A stretch of 64,000 nt of DNA from Procambarus clarkii (lineage: Eukaryota; Arthropoda; Malacostraca; Decapoda; Cambaridae). The DNA is taken from positions 24,010,770-24,074,769 of the forward strand of contig NC_091165.1 of assembly GCF_040958095.1 (NCBI RefSeq). The letters run 5' to 3'. Positions 1 to 13,129 of the stretch are shown here, piece after piece (position 1 is the first letter of the stretch; the number at the start of each line of letters is the position of its first letter). Position numbers and translations under genes: made by a program. The notes beneath the pieces were generated by a model that was given only the letters and a program-made list of their open reading frames with translations, had not been told where the DNA came from and did no database searches.

Positions 1-183
1 GGGGGGATTTAATGAGCGTTCTCCATTATTTATTGAGAGGGTAGGAATTCATTCACTTATTTGCAAATTTCTATTGCTAATCATTATTATTTTATTAATT
101 GTATAGTATTTAGTTATTATCGTCATTATCAATGTCATAATCATCATAATTATGATTATGATGATTATTATGAGGGTTCTTTC

Positions 184-260
184 TAAAGATGTATTAATAT
201 ACGAAAGTACTTAAGGAAATTCCTGTTTCAATTCTTCCTCCGTGGTCTGACACCACGGAG
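184..260 (+). repeat. Single-arm copy of the 18.03-kb palindrome family
   Basis: AAAGATGTATTAATATACGA, then GTACTTAAGGAAATTCCTGT, then CCTCCGTGGTCTGACA match one arm of 18111-18184 with small differences. Ends in its own hairpin CTCCGTGGT/ACCACGGAG (238-260), then (AT)26. Confidence 0.8.
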
Positions 261-265
261 AAACA

Positions 266-267
<2 letters not shown>

Positions 268-319
<52 letters not shown>
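268..319. repeat. (AT)26 microsatellite
   Basis: Uninterrupted dinucleotide directly after the hairpin repeat. Confidence 0.98.
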
Positions 320-322
<3 letters not shown>

Positions 323-324
323 CA

Positions 325-490
325 CACTTTAGGCTTGTATCGAGGGCTTCCCAAGGTCAAACTACTGACCCCTCCCCAAAATGCAACCGCTCAAAAGTTG
401 CCTAACTCCCGGATATCTATTTACTGCTACCCGGGCAATCAAATCTACGACTCCCCGATTGAGTCGAAAACGACTCAAAATCGGGGATTG
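325..490 (-). repeat. SINE-like fragment plus hairpin
   Basis: TTGCCTAACTCCCGGATATC and TATTTACTGCTA are the decayed core of the TAACTCCCAGGTACC SINE. Arms CCCCGATTGAGTCG (453-466) and 471-486 form a hairpin with a 2-nt bulge. 490-686 shows nothing recognisable. Confidence 0.5.
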
Positions 491-686
491 TGAGTCGTTT
501 TTCTTGTCATATCGAGTTTTGAAACTATTGAGTTAGCTTCAATCTCTCCCTCATGCAGTCACTAGGGAGAGAGAGACTGGGACTGTGCCAGATCGCAGGG
601 CATGGTCTCCATTGTTCAGCATCTGTTGGGGAACAGATCCATGATTGTGTAATGCCTCGGCGGTACGCCGGCCAACAGGCCTTCGC

Positions 687-960
687 TTTTTTTTTTTTTT
701 TACACATTTAAGTACATTTGCATTTGTGCCGCTATCCTAGACTAGGGGAGTACACTGTGTCAAAAAGCTAGCTACATGGTGCTAAAAATCCCCATCACAC
801 AGGATGGTTAGTTATAGAGAGGCATGTGATAAGTAGTATGAACTAGCAAATCCTGGCTGCATTATGGCTTCATATCATCATGAACACAAGAGTGAATAAT
901 GTAGCAGTGATACTAAGAGTCCCCATCTCGCAGGATAGTTAGTCATACAGGGCCATATGT
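687..960 (-). repeat. 3' UTR and poly(A) of family C LINE, internally duplicated
   Basis: Two degenerate copies of about 125 bp (776-905 and 905-1030) share CCCCATC...CAGGATRGTTAGT and ...CTGGCAAAT. A 14-base T-run at 687-700 is the poly(A) end on the minus strand. Confidence 0.6.
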
Positions 961-1320
961 TCAGTAGCCTGCACTGGCAAATTTTGGGTGCAATATGAGG
1001 ATATCCTCAACAACACGAGAGTAATTGCAAAGCTCCAGGTACCTCATGCCAACGGGTCTGAATGGTGTAACAACTGGGCATTCGATGATATAGTGTGGGA
1101 GATCATGCCGCAGTTCCTGCTCACAGAGTTTGCACCTGGAATGCTCAGGATTTGGAGAACCATCACCTGTAGCCACCTGCCACAGGTAACGGTAATCCAA
1201 CCTGATCCTGGCAACCACTGTGTCGCACAATCTGGTGGACGTTTTGTCCTTCACCTTAAAGTCAAAACATAAGAGCCATGACTGAAATGATGTGGGTGAA
1301 TGTATCCTGTATATATCCAC
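961..1320 (-). pseudogene. LINE C-terminal fragment (family C, LGYRYLWQ type)
   Basis: The minus frame encodes ARIRLDYRYLWQVATGDGSP and CKLCEQELRHDLPHYIIEC, the same Cys/His block as the family A element at 50552-51028. It ends KFASAGY. The 3' UTR runs on to an A-tract (plus strand T-run 687-700). Confidence 0.75.
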
Positions 1321-2530
1321 AAAAAAAAGTTAATTCTTTAAATGGAAAATCAATTCTAGAACCGCAAATGCTGGTTTGAAGGAAAACACAAAAATATTAA
1401 TTCAAACTGATAGCATGGTTTTCTCCTGTAATTCTGATAATATCGAGAGAATACGATATTCTGAGAGAAGAATTTCAGAACTTGGCAGCTAGCAGGTTGT
1501 GATGGTTTAGAGGAGTGATTCCTTAACTTTTTTGTCTGAAGGCACCTATTAAATATTTCGTAAAATCTCGGGGAACCCCAACCTGGCTGACACATTAGCT
1601 TCGACAGGAGTAAATTAAAAATAAACATGTAAAGCAGTTGTGCTAATAAATAATAATTCATACTTTTGATAAAATATTACAGCAGTATTTAATGTATATT
1701 TTACTAATTACTGTTCATAAAAAAAATTCTTAATATTTTGCTAGTAAATCTGAAAATAATATAAAACAGAACTCTTAAATTATAATGTAAGGTTCTTGTT
1801 TCAATCCAACACAAAGTAAGTCATTGTTAATTAATGATAAGGCAAGATTAGTAATAATGCAAGCCGAACTTTCCGGTTACCTTGCTAACAAAACGTGGAT
1901 ATGTAAACAAATATAATATTTGTTTACATATCCACGAGTCGACTGGGGGGAGAAATTGTTGGCTCCCTCCGTACCCTTTTAAAGGAGTTCAATTAATTGA
2001 TCTGGCATTAATAAACAGCATTTACTTAACAATAAATAGTATAGCAATAAACTATTGCAGTACTCCTGAAAATTTTAAAAGCTTTGACAAAACAGTTGTG
2101 AGTAGTAGGCGGGAGTGCTGGCAGCGTTCTTTACTGCAGACTGAATTTATTGCCGCTACAAAAATTCCCCGCCTCAACCAAATTTCTCCTCCCGTGCAAA
2201 ACTCTTGCTAATGAAATAATAAATATCATGCGAATATCTAACCAAGTAAAACTTTCAGAATGCTCCATTGTTTTATTAATACGACATGCTGCAACCTCAA
2301 TCAATTTGTTTTTTATACTTAATTACAAAAATGTGCCAAGTTGTACATTTTTTTTTTGGCCAGCTTTTGCAAATTCTTAGGGAACCCCGGGCACGGGTTA
2401 TTGGAACTCCAGGTTGGGAGTCGTTGATTTAGACTTGCGGAAACCATGCGTGAGAAACCAATCCCGGTAAACTTCAATATTCTCAATTCACGAAGCTATT
2501 ATTGTGTATGAAATTAAATTAATATAATTA
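1321..2530. other. AT-rich non-coding stretch with one near-perfect palindrome
   Basis: Apart from the palindrome at 1894-1936 I see no gene or repeat that I recognise; short open frames have no recognisable content. Confidence 0.6.
1894..1936. repeat. Palindrome, 21-bp arms and 1-bp centre
   Basis: CGTGGATATGTAAACAAATA plus T, then A, then the exact reverse complement (1916-1936). Confidence 0.9.
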
Positions 2531-2531
2531 G

Positions 2532-2710
2532 GAATTGCCTCAAATGAGCCAATAATCCTTCTGCAGCTTCTTTTCTACTTATGTTCTTATGGATTATTTC
2601 AAGTCTTAGTTACACACACGCACACATGAACGAGCTTGGGGTGAGTATAAAAAGGAGCCGCCTCGAAAGGCCAACATGTCTTCTGTAGTTCGCATATTCT
2701 TACGTTCTTA
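2532..2710 (+). repeat. Two copies of a LINE-tail-like repeat
   Basis: At 2535-2592 GCCTCAAATGAGCCAATAAT...CTTCTGCAG...CTTATGTTCTTATG, and at 2654-2710 GCCTCGAAAGGCCAACATGT...CTTCTGTAG...CTTACGTTCTTAC. The shared order shows a dispersed repeat; the TATAAAAAGG at 2647 is part of it. Confidence 0.55.
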
Positions 2711-3107
2711 CGAGGGCCAGGTAAGACTTCGCCCTGCCTGCTGAACTACCCTTCCAGTACACAGATAATATTGTTGCTATGACTTGGACATTTTATGTAA
2801 GATATATATGAAAAACCTTCTGTTTGGAGTTTAATTTAAATTAAGATGACAAATTATAATGATTTTTATTTATAATTTATAATATTTATAAACTATTTTA
2901 TTTTATTTTATTTATAATATTTTTATTATTATTATTCTGGAAAAGAAAGCTAATTAGATTACCGAAAAAATATTTAAATATCTTACATTATCTTGATTGA
3001 CAGTCAATTTTTGCAGAAAAGTAGTTGATATATTATGCATGCACCTCAGTAATAGGGAGAGGGAGTGGTTGTCGACCCCATCCAGGGGGGTGGTGGGTGG
3101 TGTTACC
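2711..3107. other. AT-rich non-coding stretch
   Basis: TTTAT-rich, especially 2830-2940. Nothing else seen. Confidence 0.6.
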
Positions 3108-4435
3108 ATCCAAGGAGGGAGGTCACGAGACATCTGTAAGGAGGGAGCAACAAGACAGCTGTAAGGAGGGAACAACAAGACAGCTGTAAGGAGGGAGCAA
3201 CAAGACAGCTGTAAGGAGGGAGCAACAAGACAGCTGTAAGGAGGGAGCAACAAGACAGCTGTAAGGAGGGAGCAACAAGACAGCTGTAAGGAGGGAACAA
3301 CAAGACAGCTGTAAGGAGGGAACAACAAGACAGCTGTAAGGAGGGAGCAACAAGACAGCTGTAAGGAGGGAGCAACAAGACAGCTGTAAGGAGGGAGCAA
3401 CAAGACAGCTGTAAGGAGGGAGCAACAAGACAGCTGTAAGGAGGGAGCAACAAGACAGCTGTAAGGAGGGAGCAACAAGACAGCTGTAAGGAGGGAGCAA
3501 CAAGACAGCTGTAAGGAGGGAGCAACAAGACATCTGTAAGGAGGGAGCAACAAGACAGCTGTAAGGAGGGAGCAACAAGACAGCTGTAAGGAGGGAACAA
3601 CAAGACAGCTGTAAGGAGGGAGCAACAAGACAGCTGTAAGGAGGGAGCAACAAGACATCTGTAAGGAGGGAGCAACAAGACATCTGTAAGGAGGGAGCAA
3701 CAAGACAGCTGTAAGGAGGGAGCAACAAGACAGCTGTAAGGAGGGAGCAACAAGACAGCTGTAAGGAGGGAGCAACAAGACAGCTGTAAGGAGGGAGCAA
3801 CAAGACAGCTGTAAGGAGGGAGCAACAAGACAGCTGTAAGGAGGGAGCAACAAGACATCTGTAAGGAGGGAGCAACAAGACATCTGTAAGGAGGGAGCAA
3901 CAAGACAGCTGTAAGGAGGGAGCAACAAGACAGCTGTAAGGAGGGAGCAACAAGACAGCTGTAAGGAGGGAGCAACAAGACATCTGTAAGGAGGGAGCAA
4001 CAAGACAGCTGTAAGGAGGGAGCAACAAGACAGCTGGGAGGAGGGAGCAACAAGACAGCTGTAAGGAGGGAGCAACAAGACAGCTGTAAGGAGGGAGCAA
4101 CAAGACAGCTGTAAGGAGGGAGCAACAAGACAGCTGTAAGGAGGGAGCAACAAGACAGCTGTAAGGAGGGAGCAACAAGACATCTGTAAGGAGGGAGCAA
4201 CAAGACAGCTGTAAGGAGGGAGCAACAAGACAGCTGTAAGGAGGGAGCAACAAGACAGCTGGGAGGAGGGAGCAACAAGACAGCTGGGAGGAGGGAGCAA
4301 CAAGACAGCTGTAAGGAGGGAGCAACAAGACAGCTGGGAGGAGGGAGCAACAAGACAGCTGGGAGGAGGGAGCAACAAGACAGCTGTAAGGAGGGAGCAA
4401 CAAGACAGCTGGGAGGATTAAGTAACAACACAGCA
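3108..4435. repeat. 25-bp minisatellite, about 52 units
   Basis: Unit contains GGAGGGAGCAACAAGACAG and CTGTAA, 25 bp, so three units make 75 bp and all three minus frames read without stops (periodic SCLVAPSLQLSCCSLLTAV). Variants are distributed unevenly: GGGAACAAC units lie mostly at the left, GGGAGGAGGG units at the right, CATCT units in between. Units at both edges are degenerate. No sign of a real gene. Confidence 0.97.
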
Positions 4436-5150
4436 CGAGAACCGTGTCCAGGAGAGAAGAGAGAAGGACTCAGGGTTTACCATCAGAGGATTAATTGTTT
4501 TTCTTCTCTTCAAAATGGAAGACAAAAAAAATCATCATAATATCAAAATGAAACACGAATAAGAAATGGAGAGAAATACCGAATGCAATAAACGTATTAA
4601 TGATAAAATGGCAGAATGATGACTTACAAATAAGTGCAAAGTCACATTTACAAGCCAGGGAGCAACGCGCCTCTCTTCACACCAAAGTAAATACCAGCGG
4701 CCCACGATTGGTTGAGAGCCACAAAAAATGAGTTATGATCAACAAACTCTTTTTGTCTGATCTATAACCGAAAATAGATTTCCGATCAAAGCTAATTATG
4801 AAAAGGGAGTTCTCACTAAGCCAGATTTTTAGTTTGTTTCGAATGTGGAAGCCCATTTTAAAAACTTCCTCTCACCGAGTCAATACAAATTAGACACTTC
4901 TTGTTGTTATTGCTTCATGCCTTGCGATTTATAGCAAATGTGTTTGTTTGTTTGTCAATGGGTATATTATTTATAGATTGTCCAGTGAGCTAGTTTGATG
5001 CAATTTTATACCAGTTATTTTTATATATGTGATGAGCTGTACTGATGCATTTATCCAATTAAGAAAATAATCCAGCTTGCCCTGAATCATCAATGTTTTA
5101 CCCTCTCTAAATAGTGCTTGTTTTGGGGCATTTGAATTAAGCATATAAGT
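4436..5150. other. Non-coding stretch, nothing recognised
   Basis: Mixed composition, no repeats or open frames of note. Confidence 0.5.
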
Positions 5151-5154
5151 TGGT

Positions 5155-5510
5155 GTTTGTTGCGTAGATGATAGTGATAATGGCGGAGGTGGTAGTGGTG
5201 ACTTATAGAGACTGGTAAGGAAGGTAATAATGGAATGAATTGATATGATAATGGAGGTGGTGGTGATGCTGCTGATGATAATGATGACGGAAAATGTGAT
5301 GACAGAGGCCGGCGAGGGAGGTGATGAAGGACAGGGTGGTGGTTATGGTGACAAAAAGACGGTAGTGACGCCTGAGGTAGTGATGACGACGGAAGAAGGG
5401 GACGTAGAGTGGAGAGGAAGGGGGAGGAGTAGAGAAAGGTGGTGGTGGTGGTGGTGGTGGTGGAGATGGTTGTGGCAGTGACGGTGGTAATGGTGGTAGG
5501 GGGTGGCCTG
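5155..5510. repeat. GGT/GATG-rich low-complexity DNA
   Basis: Repeated GATGATG and GGTGGTGG, with (GGT)8 at 5440-5463. Confidence 0.85.
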
Positions 5511-6540
5511 GTTCAGACTACCAATACGATTAATAATAGAGATGTGGCAGCATCGACCTGCCTGCATCACCTCCACCTGACGCTCCACTCCCCTCCCTCA
5601 CCTCATACTTTTTCACCATATTGATTTCATTTTTTTTTCTAACTTTTACCAGATTTCCGTGAAAACATTGATGGTGAACTTTAGGTTCCTGTACACACGT
5701 ATTGGTAAATCATTATTATCTTTAAACAAACACCAAGATACAACTGTCTTCCACACAAATGGTAGTGGCGCCTGAGTATAACAGCAATGCCTTTCGCTAT
5801 CATATTGCAATTGTAAACAAATTCAATTGAAATATTCATTCAATAAACATGAGGCTTCTCGCCTTGGGTAGAAAATAATGTATAAGCCACGGAAATTAAA
5901 AAAAAATTGAAAATCTCTTCCTTGCCTTGGAACAAACTAATTGTGTTTAGGATAATTGTTCATTAAAAATAGGTATAATTTGGTGAATAACTTTACAAAT
6001 GGTCCGTATAATTTGGTGAATAACTTTACAAATGGACTCAAGTCACCAGCGGGCATCGTCACGATATACTGAGCCCATTATTTCTATATAAACTGAGCAA
6101 ACTGTTTTGCAAGTCCTACATTCATTAGTAAGACAGTCACATGTCACGTATCATTTGGCCGTTATTTACGTAATTATACGTGGGTTTGTGGTTTGGATGA
6201 CTTTACATACTTTATAATACTGTAGTAATTTACAGTCTGTTTAAATTTTGAGTTTGATTCTTTTACTATTTGTACATAATTTGTTTAATAAAAACCCAAA
6301 TTGTTGATTATTTTTAGAAAAAAGCATCACCTCTGCCGAAAACGCCCTCCTTTAAAAGTCTTGTAATTTAAATAATGATTTAAAAATTATATAATATCTC
6401 CTGTTTAGGTGAAGAATGCTTCTTGAAGAGGCCTATATATATAATGCATGTAAATATTACTTTACATACTTTTGGAGCTGGATGCTAGGAATTTGCACAT
6501 GTCGTTCACATGACATCAAATGCATTGCCTTTCATACTCT
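5511..6540. other. AT-rich non-coding stretch with a 33-bp tandem duplication
   Basis: Two units at 5973-6035 (GTATAATTTGGTGAATAACT...). Otherwise nothing recognised. Confidence 0.6.
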
Positions 6541-6554
6541 AGTGTTATAATCCC

Positions 6555-6690
6555 TATGGCGTTGGAGATAATAGCCAGCCCGCACGCTCAACCCTCACGC
6601 CCTCCATTGGTAGCTGGGAGTAATATGGTAAGGGCGTGACACTCTGGTAGTGTGGCAGGCAGTTTCCAGTAAGGTAGGTAGTGTGGGACT
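6555..6690. repeat. Dispersed repeat, copy 1
   Basis: AGCCCGCACGCTCAACCCTC...GTGACACTCTGGTAGTGTGG...CAGTTTCCAGTA also occurs at 8415-8525. Confidence 0.75.
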
Positions 6691-6903
6691 CACCCACGAC
6701 TGAGGCCAAGGTCAATTTGCACTTAATATAACATGACGTATCCCAGCTTAGCGGGGAAGGAGCAGCGCGTCGGCGTCTGTCTTAGGATACCAAGGCTAAG
6801 AGTACGTCTAAGGTTTGTGTGGAAAGAGTGCCATCATTTTTTTTTAGTTAATTTTCTAGCACAGACGTGGCCTTATACACAGACTTATACAATGCTAACC
6901 AGC

Positions 6904-7412
<509 letters not shown>

Positions 7413-7504
<92 letters not shown>
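7413..7504. repeat. (AT)n microsatellite, right of the MITE
   Basis: About 92 bp of uninterrupted dinucleotide. Confidence 0.98.
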
Positions 7505-7507
<3 letters not shown>

Positions 7508-7555
7508 GGGTACCACCTCTGGTGCAATTGCAGGGACCCACATCCTCGAAGAAGA
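7505..7555 (+). repeat. Repeat end attached to an (AT)n tract, copy 1
   Basis: GGTACCACCTCTGGTGCAAT and the following GGGACCCA block recur in reverse complement at 28549-28597, also directly against an (AT)n tract. Confidence 0.7.
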
Positions 7556-7749
7556 AAACAAAGAGCATTCAGAGAAGATCTTGTGGATTCTCAATGAATA
7601 CTTTAATCTTTTCTTCTCCTACTACCCCTATTATTTTTTTGTTTTGTTTTATTTAATTGCAATGCTACAGTTTACAGAGAACACACACACACACACAAAT
7701 ATATAACAATTAAACAATCAGCGTTCGAAGACTTCGTCCAGCTTCTCGG

Positions 7750-7783
<34 letters not shown>

Positions 7784-8414
7784 ATTTCTTCTATCCTCTA
7801 TGAAAATGGTAATCAGCATTCATACATTTTCGTGTGTTCTACATAAACAGGGTTAGAGAGTTGCTGCTACGGTACAAAGTGCCAGGTGGTGTATGTGGGG
7901 CCATATTAGAGCGACCTCTCCCCCATCCTATGGACTCTGCTGTATGATGAGTAGCAGATGAAGTCATGACGATATAGTACCTCTTACTCACAAAAGATGA
8001 TTTTTAACAAAATATTTGTTACCTGTCAGCCAGAGCAAAGGATCTGAACAAGGGGAATTTTTATTTATCAGCCTCAAAAGAGCCCCGCTGAACAAAACAT
8101 TTTAAAGATGTCAGTCACAGGAGAGGCAGTGATCGAAGCTTGTTTTACATAGCCACGAGAGAGGTGCTGAAGGAAACGTTTTGTAGATACGAGGCACAGC
8201 AAAGGATCTAACCCTGACATATTTTATCTATTAGAGATGAGGTACTGAACAAATCATTTAGCGGTGAATTAAACACTAGGAGGAGCCGGCTCAACCGGGA
8301 ATCCAAGTCAATAATAACGGAAAGTGAAAAAGTTGGCAGGATTTCAGGCCGAGAGTAGAAGGTCACGTGTGAATGATCCATGATGACTTTTACCGACACT
8401 TGTGCCTGATCGAC
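7556..8414. other. Non-coding stretch with small microsatellites
   Basis: (AC)n at 7680-7697 and (TA)n at 7753-7780; no gene. Confidence 0.6.
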
Positions 8415-8525
8415 CAGCCCGCACGTTCAACCCGCGCGCCCTCCATGGTAGCTGGGCGTAAAGGGTGACACTCTGGTAGTGTGGTAGGCAGCTTCCAGTA
8501 TGGCAGGCAGTGTGGGGGGACCGTG
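8415..8525. repeat. Dispersed repeat, copy 2
   Basis: AGCCCGCACGTTCAACCCGC...GTGACACTCTGGTAGTGTGG, about 85% like 6555-6690. Confidence 0.75.
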
Positions 8526-9041
8526 CCAGTATGGCAGTGTGGGGGGGGGGAGTAGTAAGGGGTGGGGGGGGGAAGCGATAGAATGGAAGGGAATTATCAG
8601 GGGGAAATGTATGAAGAGCGGTAGGCGTGTGTAGGGAAGTGGTAGAGTGGCGGGAAGGCAGTTAGTGTCAAAGTCAGTCAACGTGCGGTGGTGAGTCAGT
8701 GGTGTGATAGTGAGTGGAGATACCCCCGGTGTTATAGAACAGGGGTAGACATGCTGCGGGAGGCATGGTAGCGTGGCAGGACGGAATGGTTGCATGGTAG
8801 TGTAATGGTTGTATGGTGAGAGGCATGGTAGCGTGGGAAGTAGTAATGGTTGTATGGTGAGAGGCATGGTAGCGTCGAGAAAGGGATGGTTGTACGGTGG
8901 AAGGAGGGAATGGTTGTACAGTGGGAAGATGGAACTATGGTAATCCAGTTGTGTGACAGGAAGAAATGAAACGGAATGATGGTGGGGGAGGGGGGGCAGG
9001 GATCGATGGACGTGAGGCAGGGAGCAGTTCAAATGTGGTAG
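8526..9041. repeat. G-rich low-complexity DNA with degenerate tandem units
   Basis: AGGCATGGTAGCGTGG and AATGGTTGTATGGTGAG recur three times at 8760-8900; G runs at 8540-8570 and 8982-8998 could form G-quadruplexes. Confidence 0.7.
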
Positions 9042-9585
9042 GAGGCAGGTGAAGTGAGGCAGGGACCGGGTGAAGTGAGGCAGGGACCGGGTTAAGTGAG
9101 GCAGGGACCGGGTGAAGTGAGGCAGGGACCGGGTGAAGTGAGGCAGGGACCGGGTGAAGTGAGGCAGGGACCGGGTGAAGTGAGGCAGGGACCGGGTGAA
9201 GTGAGGCAGGGACCGGGTGAAGTGAGGCAGGGACCGGGTGAAGTGAGGCAGGGACCGGGTGAAGTGAGGCAGGGACCCGGGTGAAGTGAGGCAGGGACCG
9301 GGTGAAGTGAGGCAGGGACCGGGTGAAGTGAGGCAGGGACCGGGTGAAGTGTGGCAGGGACCGGGGTGAGGTGAGGCAGGGACCGGGTGAAGTGAGGCAG
9401 GGACCGGGTGAAGTGAGGCAGGGACCGGGTGAAGTGAGGCAGGGACCGGGTGAAGTGAGGCAGGGACCGGGTGAAGTGAGGCAGGGACCGGGTGAAGTGA
9501 GGCAGGGACCGGGTGAAGTGAGGCAGGGACCGGGTGAAGTGAGGCAGGGACCGGGTAAAGTGAGGCAGGGACCGGGTGAAGTGAG
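9042..9585. repeat. 21-bp minisatellite, about 26 units
   Basis: Unit contains GTGAGGCAGGGACCGG; period 21 bp keeps frames open (VRQGPGE). One C insertion near 9275 and altered units at 9350-9372 shift the frame. Two internal variants read GTTAAG and GTAAAG. Confidence 0.97.
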
Positions 9586-9857
9586 ATGAAATGTTTTGGT
9601 CATTAGGCTTATTGCAGTTACTTCTTGTTTATATTCCTCAACCAATACTACAAAAACATTGTTTTTTTCAACTCACATGCATCCTTCCGTTTTACTGCCT
9701 CTATATCTCCCTCCGCGGAACTGTACCGTTTATACTCTGATGATGTGTTAACAAGAAAGTGCTTCAGCAATTTATTTTTTCACTTTTCCTTCGTGGTTAT
9801 ACATCGTCACATTATTCAGCGCGTGTTAATTCATTCGCGATAATGTGAGTATGTATT
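9586..9857. other. Non-coding stretch, nothing recognised
   Basis: Mixed composition. Confidence 0.4.
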
Positions 9858-10210
9858 TACTACTTGTGTCTGCAGAATCGAAATATTAGCTCTTGGACCC
9901 CGCCTTGGATCTCTTGGATCAATTTTCCTCAATTATATCTACTACATATATTTCTCTCTAACATACACACATCCCCAGGAAGCAGCTGTCTAACTCCCAG
10001 GTACCTATTTACTGCTATGTGATCAAGGTGAAAGAAACTGCTAATTTGTTTCCGCCTCCGCCGGGAATCAAACCCGGGCCATTAGGACTACGCCTCCCAA
10101 GCGCTGTCCACTCAGCCACGAGGCCCCCGCGGCTGAGTGTGTGTGTGTGTACTCACCTATTTGTGTCTGCAGGATCGAGCATCGACTCTTGGATCCCGCC
10201 TAAAAAAAGC
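9858..10210 (-). repeat. SINE with complete tRNA-like head, flanked by two LINE-tail fragments
   Basis: The core TAACTCCCAGGTACCTATTT (9989) is followed on the right by a tRNA-Ser-like head (minus strand about 10126-10055: box A-like TGGCTGAGTGG, box B-like GGTTTGATTCC). Fragments reading TTGTGTCTGCAG..ATCG..CTCTTGGA occur on both sides (9864-9912 and 10160-10205). Confidence 0.75.
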
Positions 10211-10604
10211 AACACAAAAAAAAGTTAAGTATAAAAGTGTCTAATACAAAAAAAAAGCTTATCACCAAAAATAAGTTCATCTTTGGCTCAAACTGCACTG
10301 ATGATATTTGGAACGGATACGAGAATGTCAATGTATGTTACTTAGGTGCTGTTGATGCTGTTAAGGGATTATTAGATTATCTGGTTAAGCAGCGCTGATG
10401 TAGTTATAAGATTATTGGGATTACTGGGTCAAGCCCTACATACGGCACACGGGCCAACACATTTTTGTTTTGTTGCTTCAGTGTTCCCGTTGTCGTTCTT
10501 TTTACAGATTTTGTTTTTTTTGTTATTTTGTTCGCATTTTAACTTGCAAGGATTTGGTTACGCGATTACTTTGGTGGTAGATGTATTTGTTGCATTTGTT
10601 GTGA
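10211..10604. other. Non-coding stretch, nothing recognised
   Basis: T-rich in the middle; no gene. Confidence 0.5.
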
Positions 10605-11630
<1,026 letters not shown>

Positions 11631-11639
11631 CGAGTGGCA

Positions 11640-11990
11640 GTGGAGGAATGGCGGGGGGGGGGGAGGGCTGGGGGGGGAGACACGGAGCATGTTCCTGGGT
11701 GTACTTGGGGGAGGGGGGGGGGATGTACCCAGAAGGAGGAGAGTGATACTTGTGGGGTGGATGTGTTCCAGGGGGTTGGGCTGTGGCATGGGGGTGGGGT
11801 GGGAGTGTTCCATTGAGGAGGGGGGGGTGGACTGCAGCAGCAGGACACTGCGGTGATGAAGGGGGGGCACAGGTGTAAGGCGTTAATTGTGTTGAGCCAG
11901 GTGTGAGGAACACCGGCAGAGGGAGGGAGGGAGGGAGGGAGGTGGTCAGACGATAAAAAGGGGCGAAAAATGAGAGGGAGGAAGGGAGGG
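11640..11990. repeat. G-rich tract
   Basis: Runs of 6-10 G at 11650, 11670, 11712, 11818 and 11860 and (GGGA)n at 11920-11940. G-quadruplex potential on the plus strand. Confidence 0.85.
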
Positions 11991-13129
11991 GAATTGGGGA
12001 CAAAGAAATTTTGAGACAAAAAAAATGCATTGTTCGACAATTAAACTGCAAAGAATGAAATAGCATACAATCACAACCCTGCGGTGGAAAGGTGCAAGAA
12101 ACTACACGATAACCTGGACAAACTGAGATTTATTCAGCAAGTGACTACTGGCATTTAACTCCAACAATGAAGCTTGGTGCTGAGAACAGGAGGACGGACA
12201 TAAGGTACCATATAAAGGATGAATATCGTCCTGGAATAGGACAAGACAGAAAAAAGACTTAGGGGTTGAATATCACCCCCCAAACTTTAACGAAACCCAC
12301 ATCAACCGGATGTCATCAGCTCCATATGCAAGGCTATATCTGCCGTGCCGTCGATACAGCTGTTGTGCTAATCAGATGTAATGAAAATCACGATACACTA
12401 GCGGCAGACACCAGGTACAGATGGTCACTGTCTCTTTGTATATTTCACGAACTGGTGTAACTATATTCATCAATCTAATTTTCTTAGAGACACCCAATTA
12501 TTGTACACCATAACGGAATAGGACGACGGAATAATGTACGCTCCTTATAATTATATATTAACAAAATAAGTATAGTTAAGTTGGTGAAATCCATGACGTG
12601 CTAACTTGCTTTACAAATGTATTCAATCTATTCCAATTATGTGAAGGCAATATTTGGACGTGGCTGACATCACCTGCGGCTTCATTCTTGCACACTAATG
12701 TGTCCGCCACATTAGTTATCCACTTTCCATTATAACCATAATTTCAATGAGTGAACCACGAATGGCCCTCCCGGCGAAGAAAATGATTATTAAATGCGTT
12801 TGTTATCATAGCCCAATACATCTGATCACTGAGATAATCACTTGTGGAGACAAAGCTGAATTCGCCATTAGGTATTAATTACATGATTCCATCAATCCTA
12901 TTTCTGACAGAGTGGTAATGTTGTTGCTCTATAACTAATGTAAGCAAGTAATTATCTAAAGAACGAGCCACCTGGATGGTTATATATAGCACTATAACTC
13001 ATACAGATTACAGAATGATTTAGTTATCATACAAATAGGTGTAGAACACGATCGAAAATTTTGAAGACCAAATGCTAGGAAGATTACTGCAAGATCAGAC
13101 GCCCCACCCCAACAGCTGGGTGGTCCAAG
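11991..13129. other. Non-coding stretch, possible very old LINE remains
   Basis: 12220-12330 in one plus frame reads KKDLGVEYHPP-like, a phrase seen in LINE ORF2 ends, but nothing around it supports more. Confidence 0.3.

Noticed and set aside
2640-2706. TATA box (TATAAAAAGG) with a short ATG exon and GTAAGA donor
   Set aside because: The segment matches a second copy at 2532-2592 and is a dispersed repeat tail; the promoter look is coincidental.
2954-4436. Three long minus-strand reading frames (437-474 codons) rich in Leu, Ser, Cys, Pro
   Set aside because: They are translations of a 25-bp tandem repeat in all three frames; no start context, splice site or conserved domain.
8427-9645. Pro/Leu/Ser-rich frames opposite the 21-bp minisatellite
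   Set aside because: Artefacts of the repeat and the adjacent G-rich DNA.
10055-10130. tRNA-Ser-like gene on the minus strand
   Set aside because: It is joined to the SINE body (TAACTCCCAGGTACC) shared by many copies; a retroposon head rather than a working gene is more likely.
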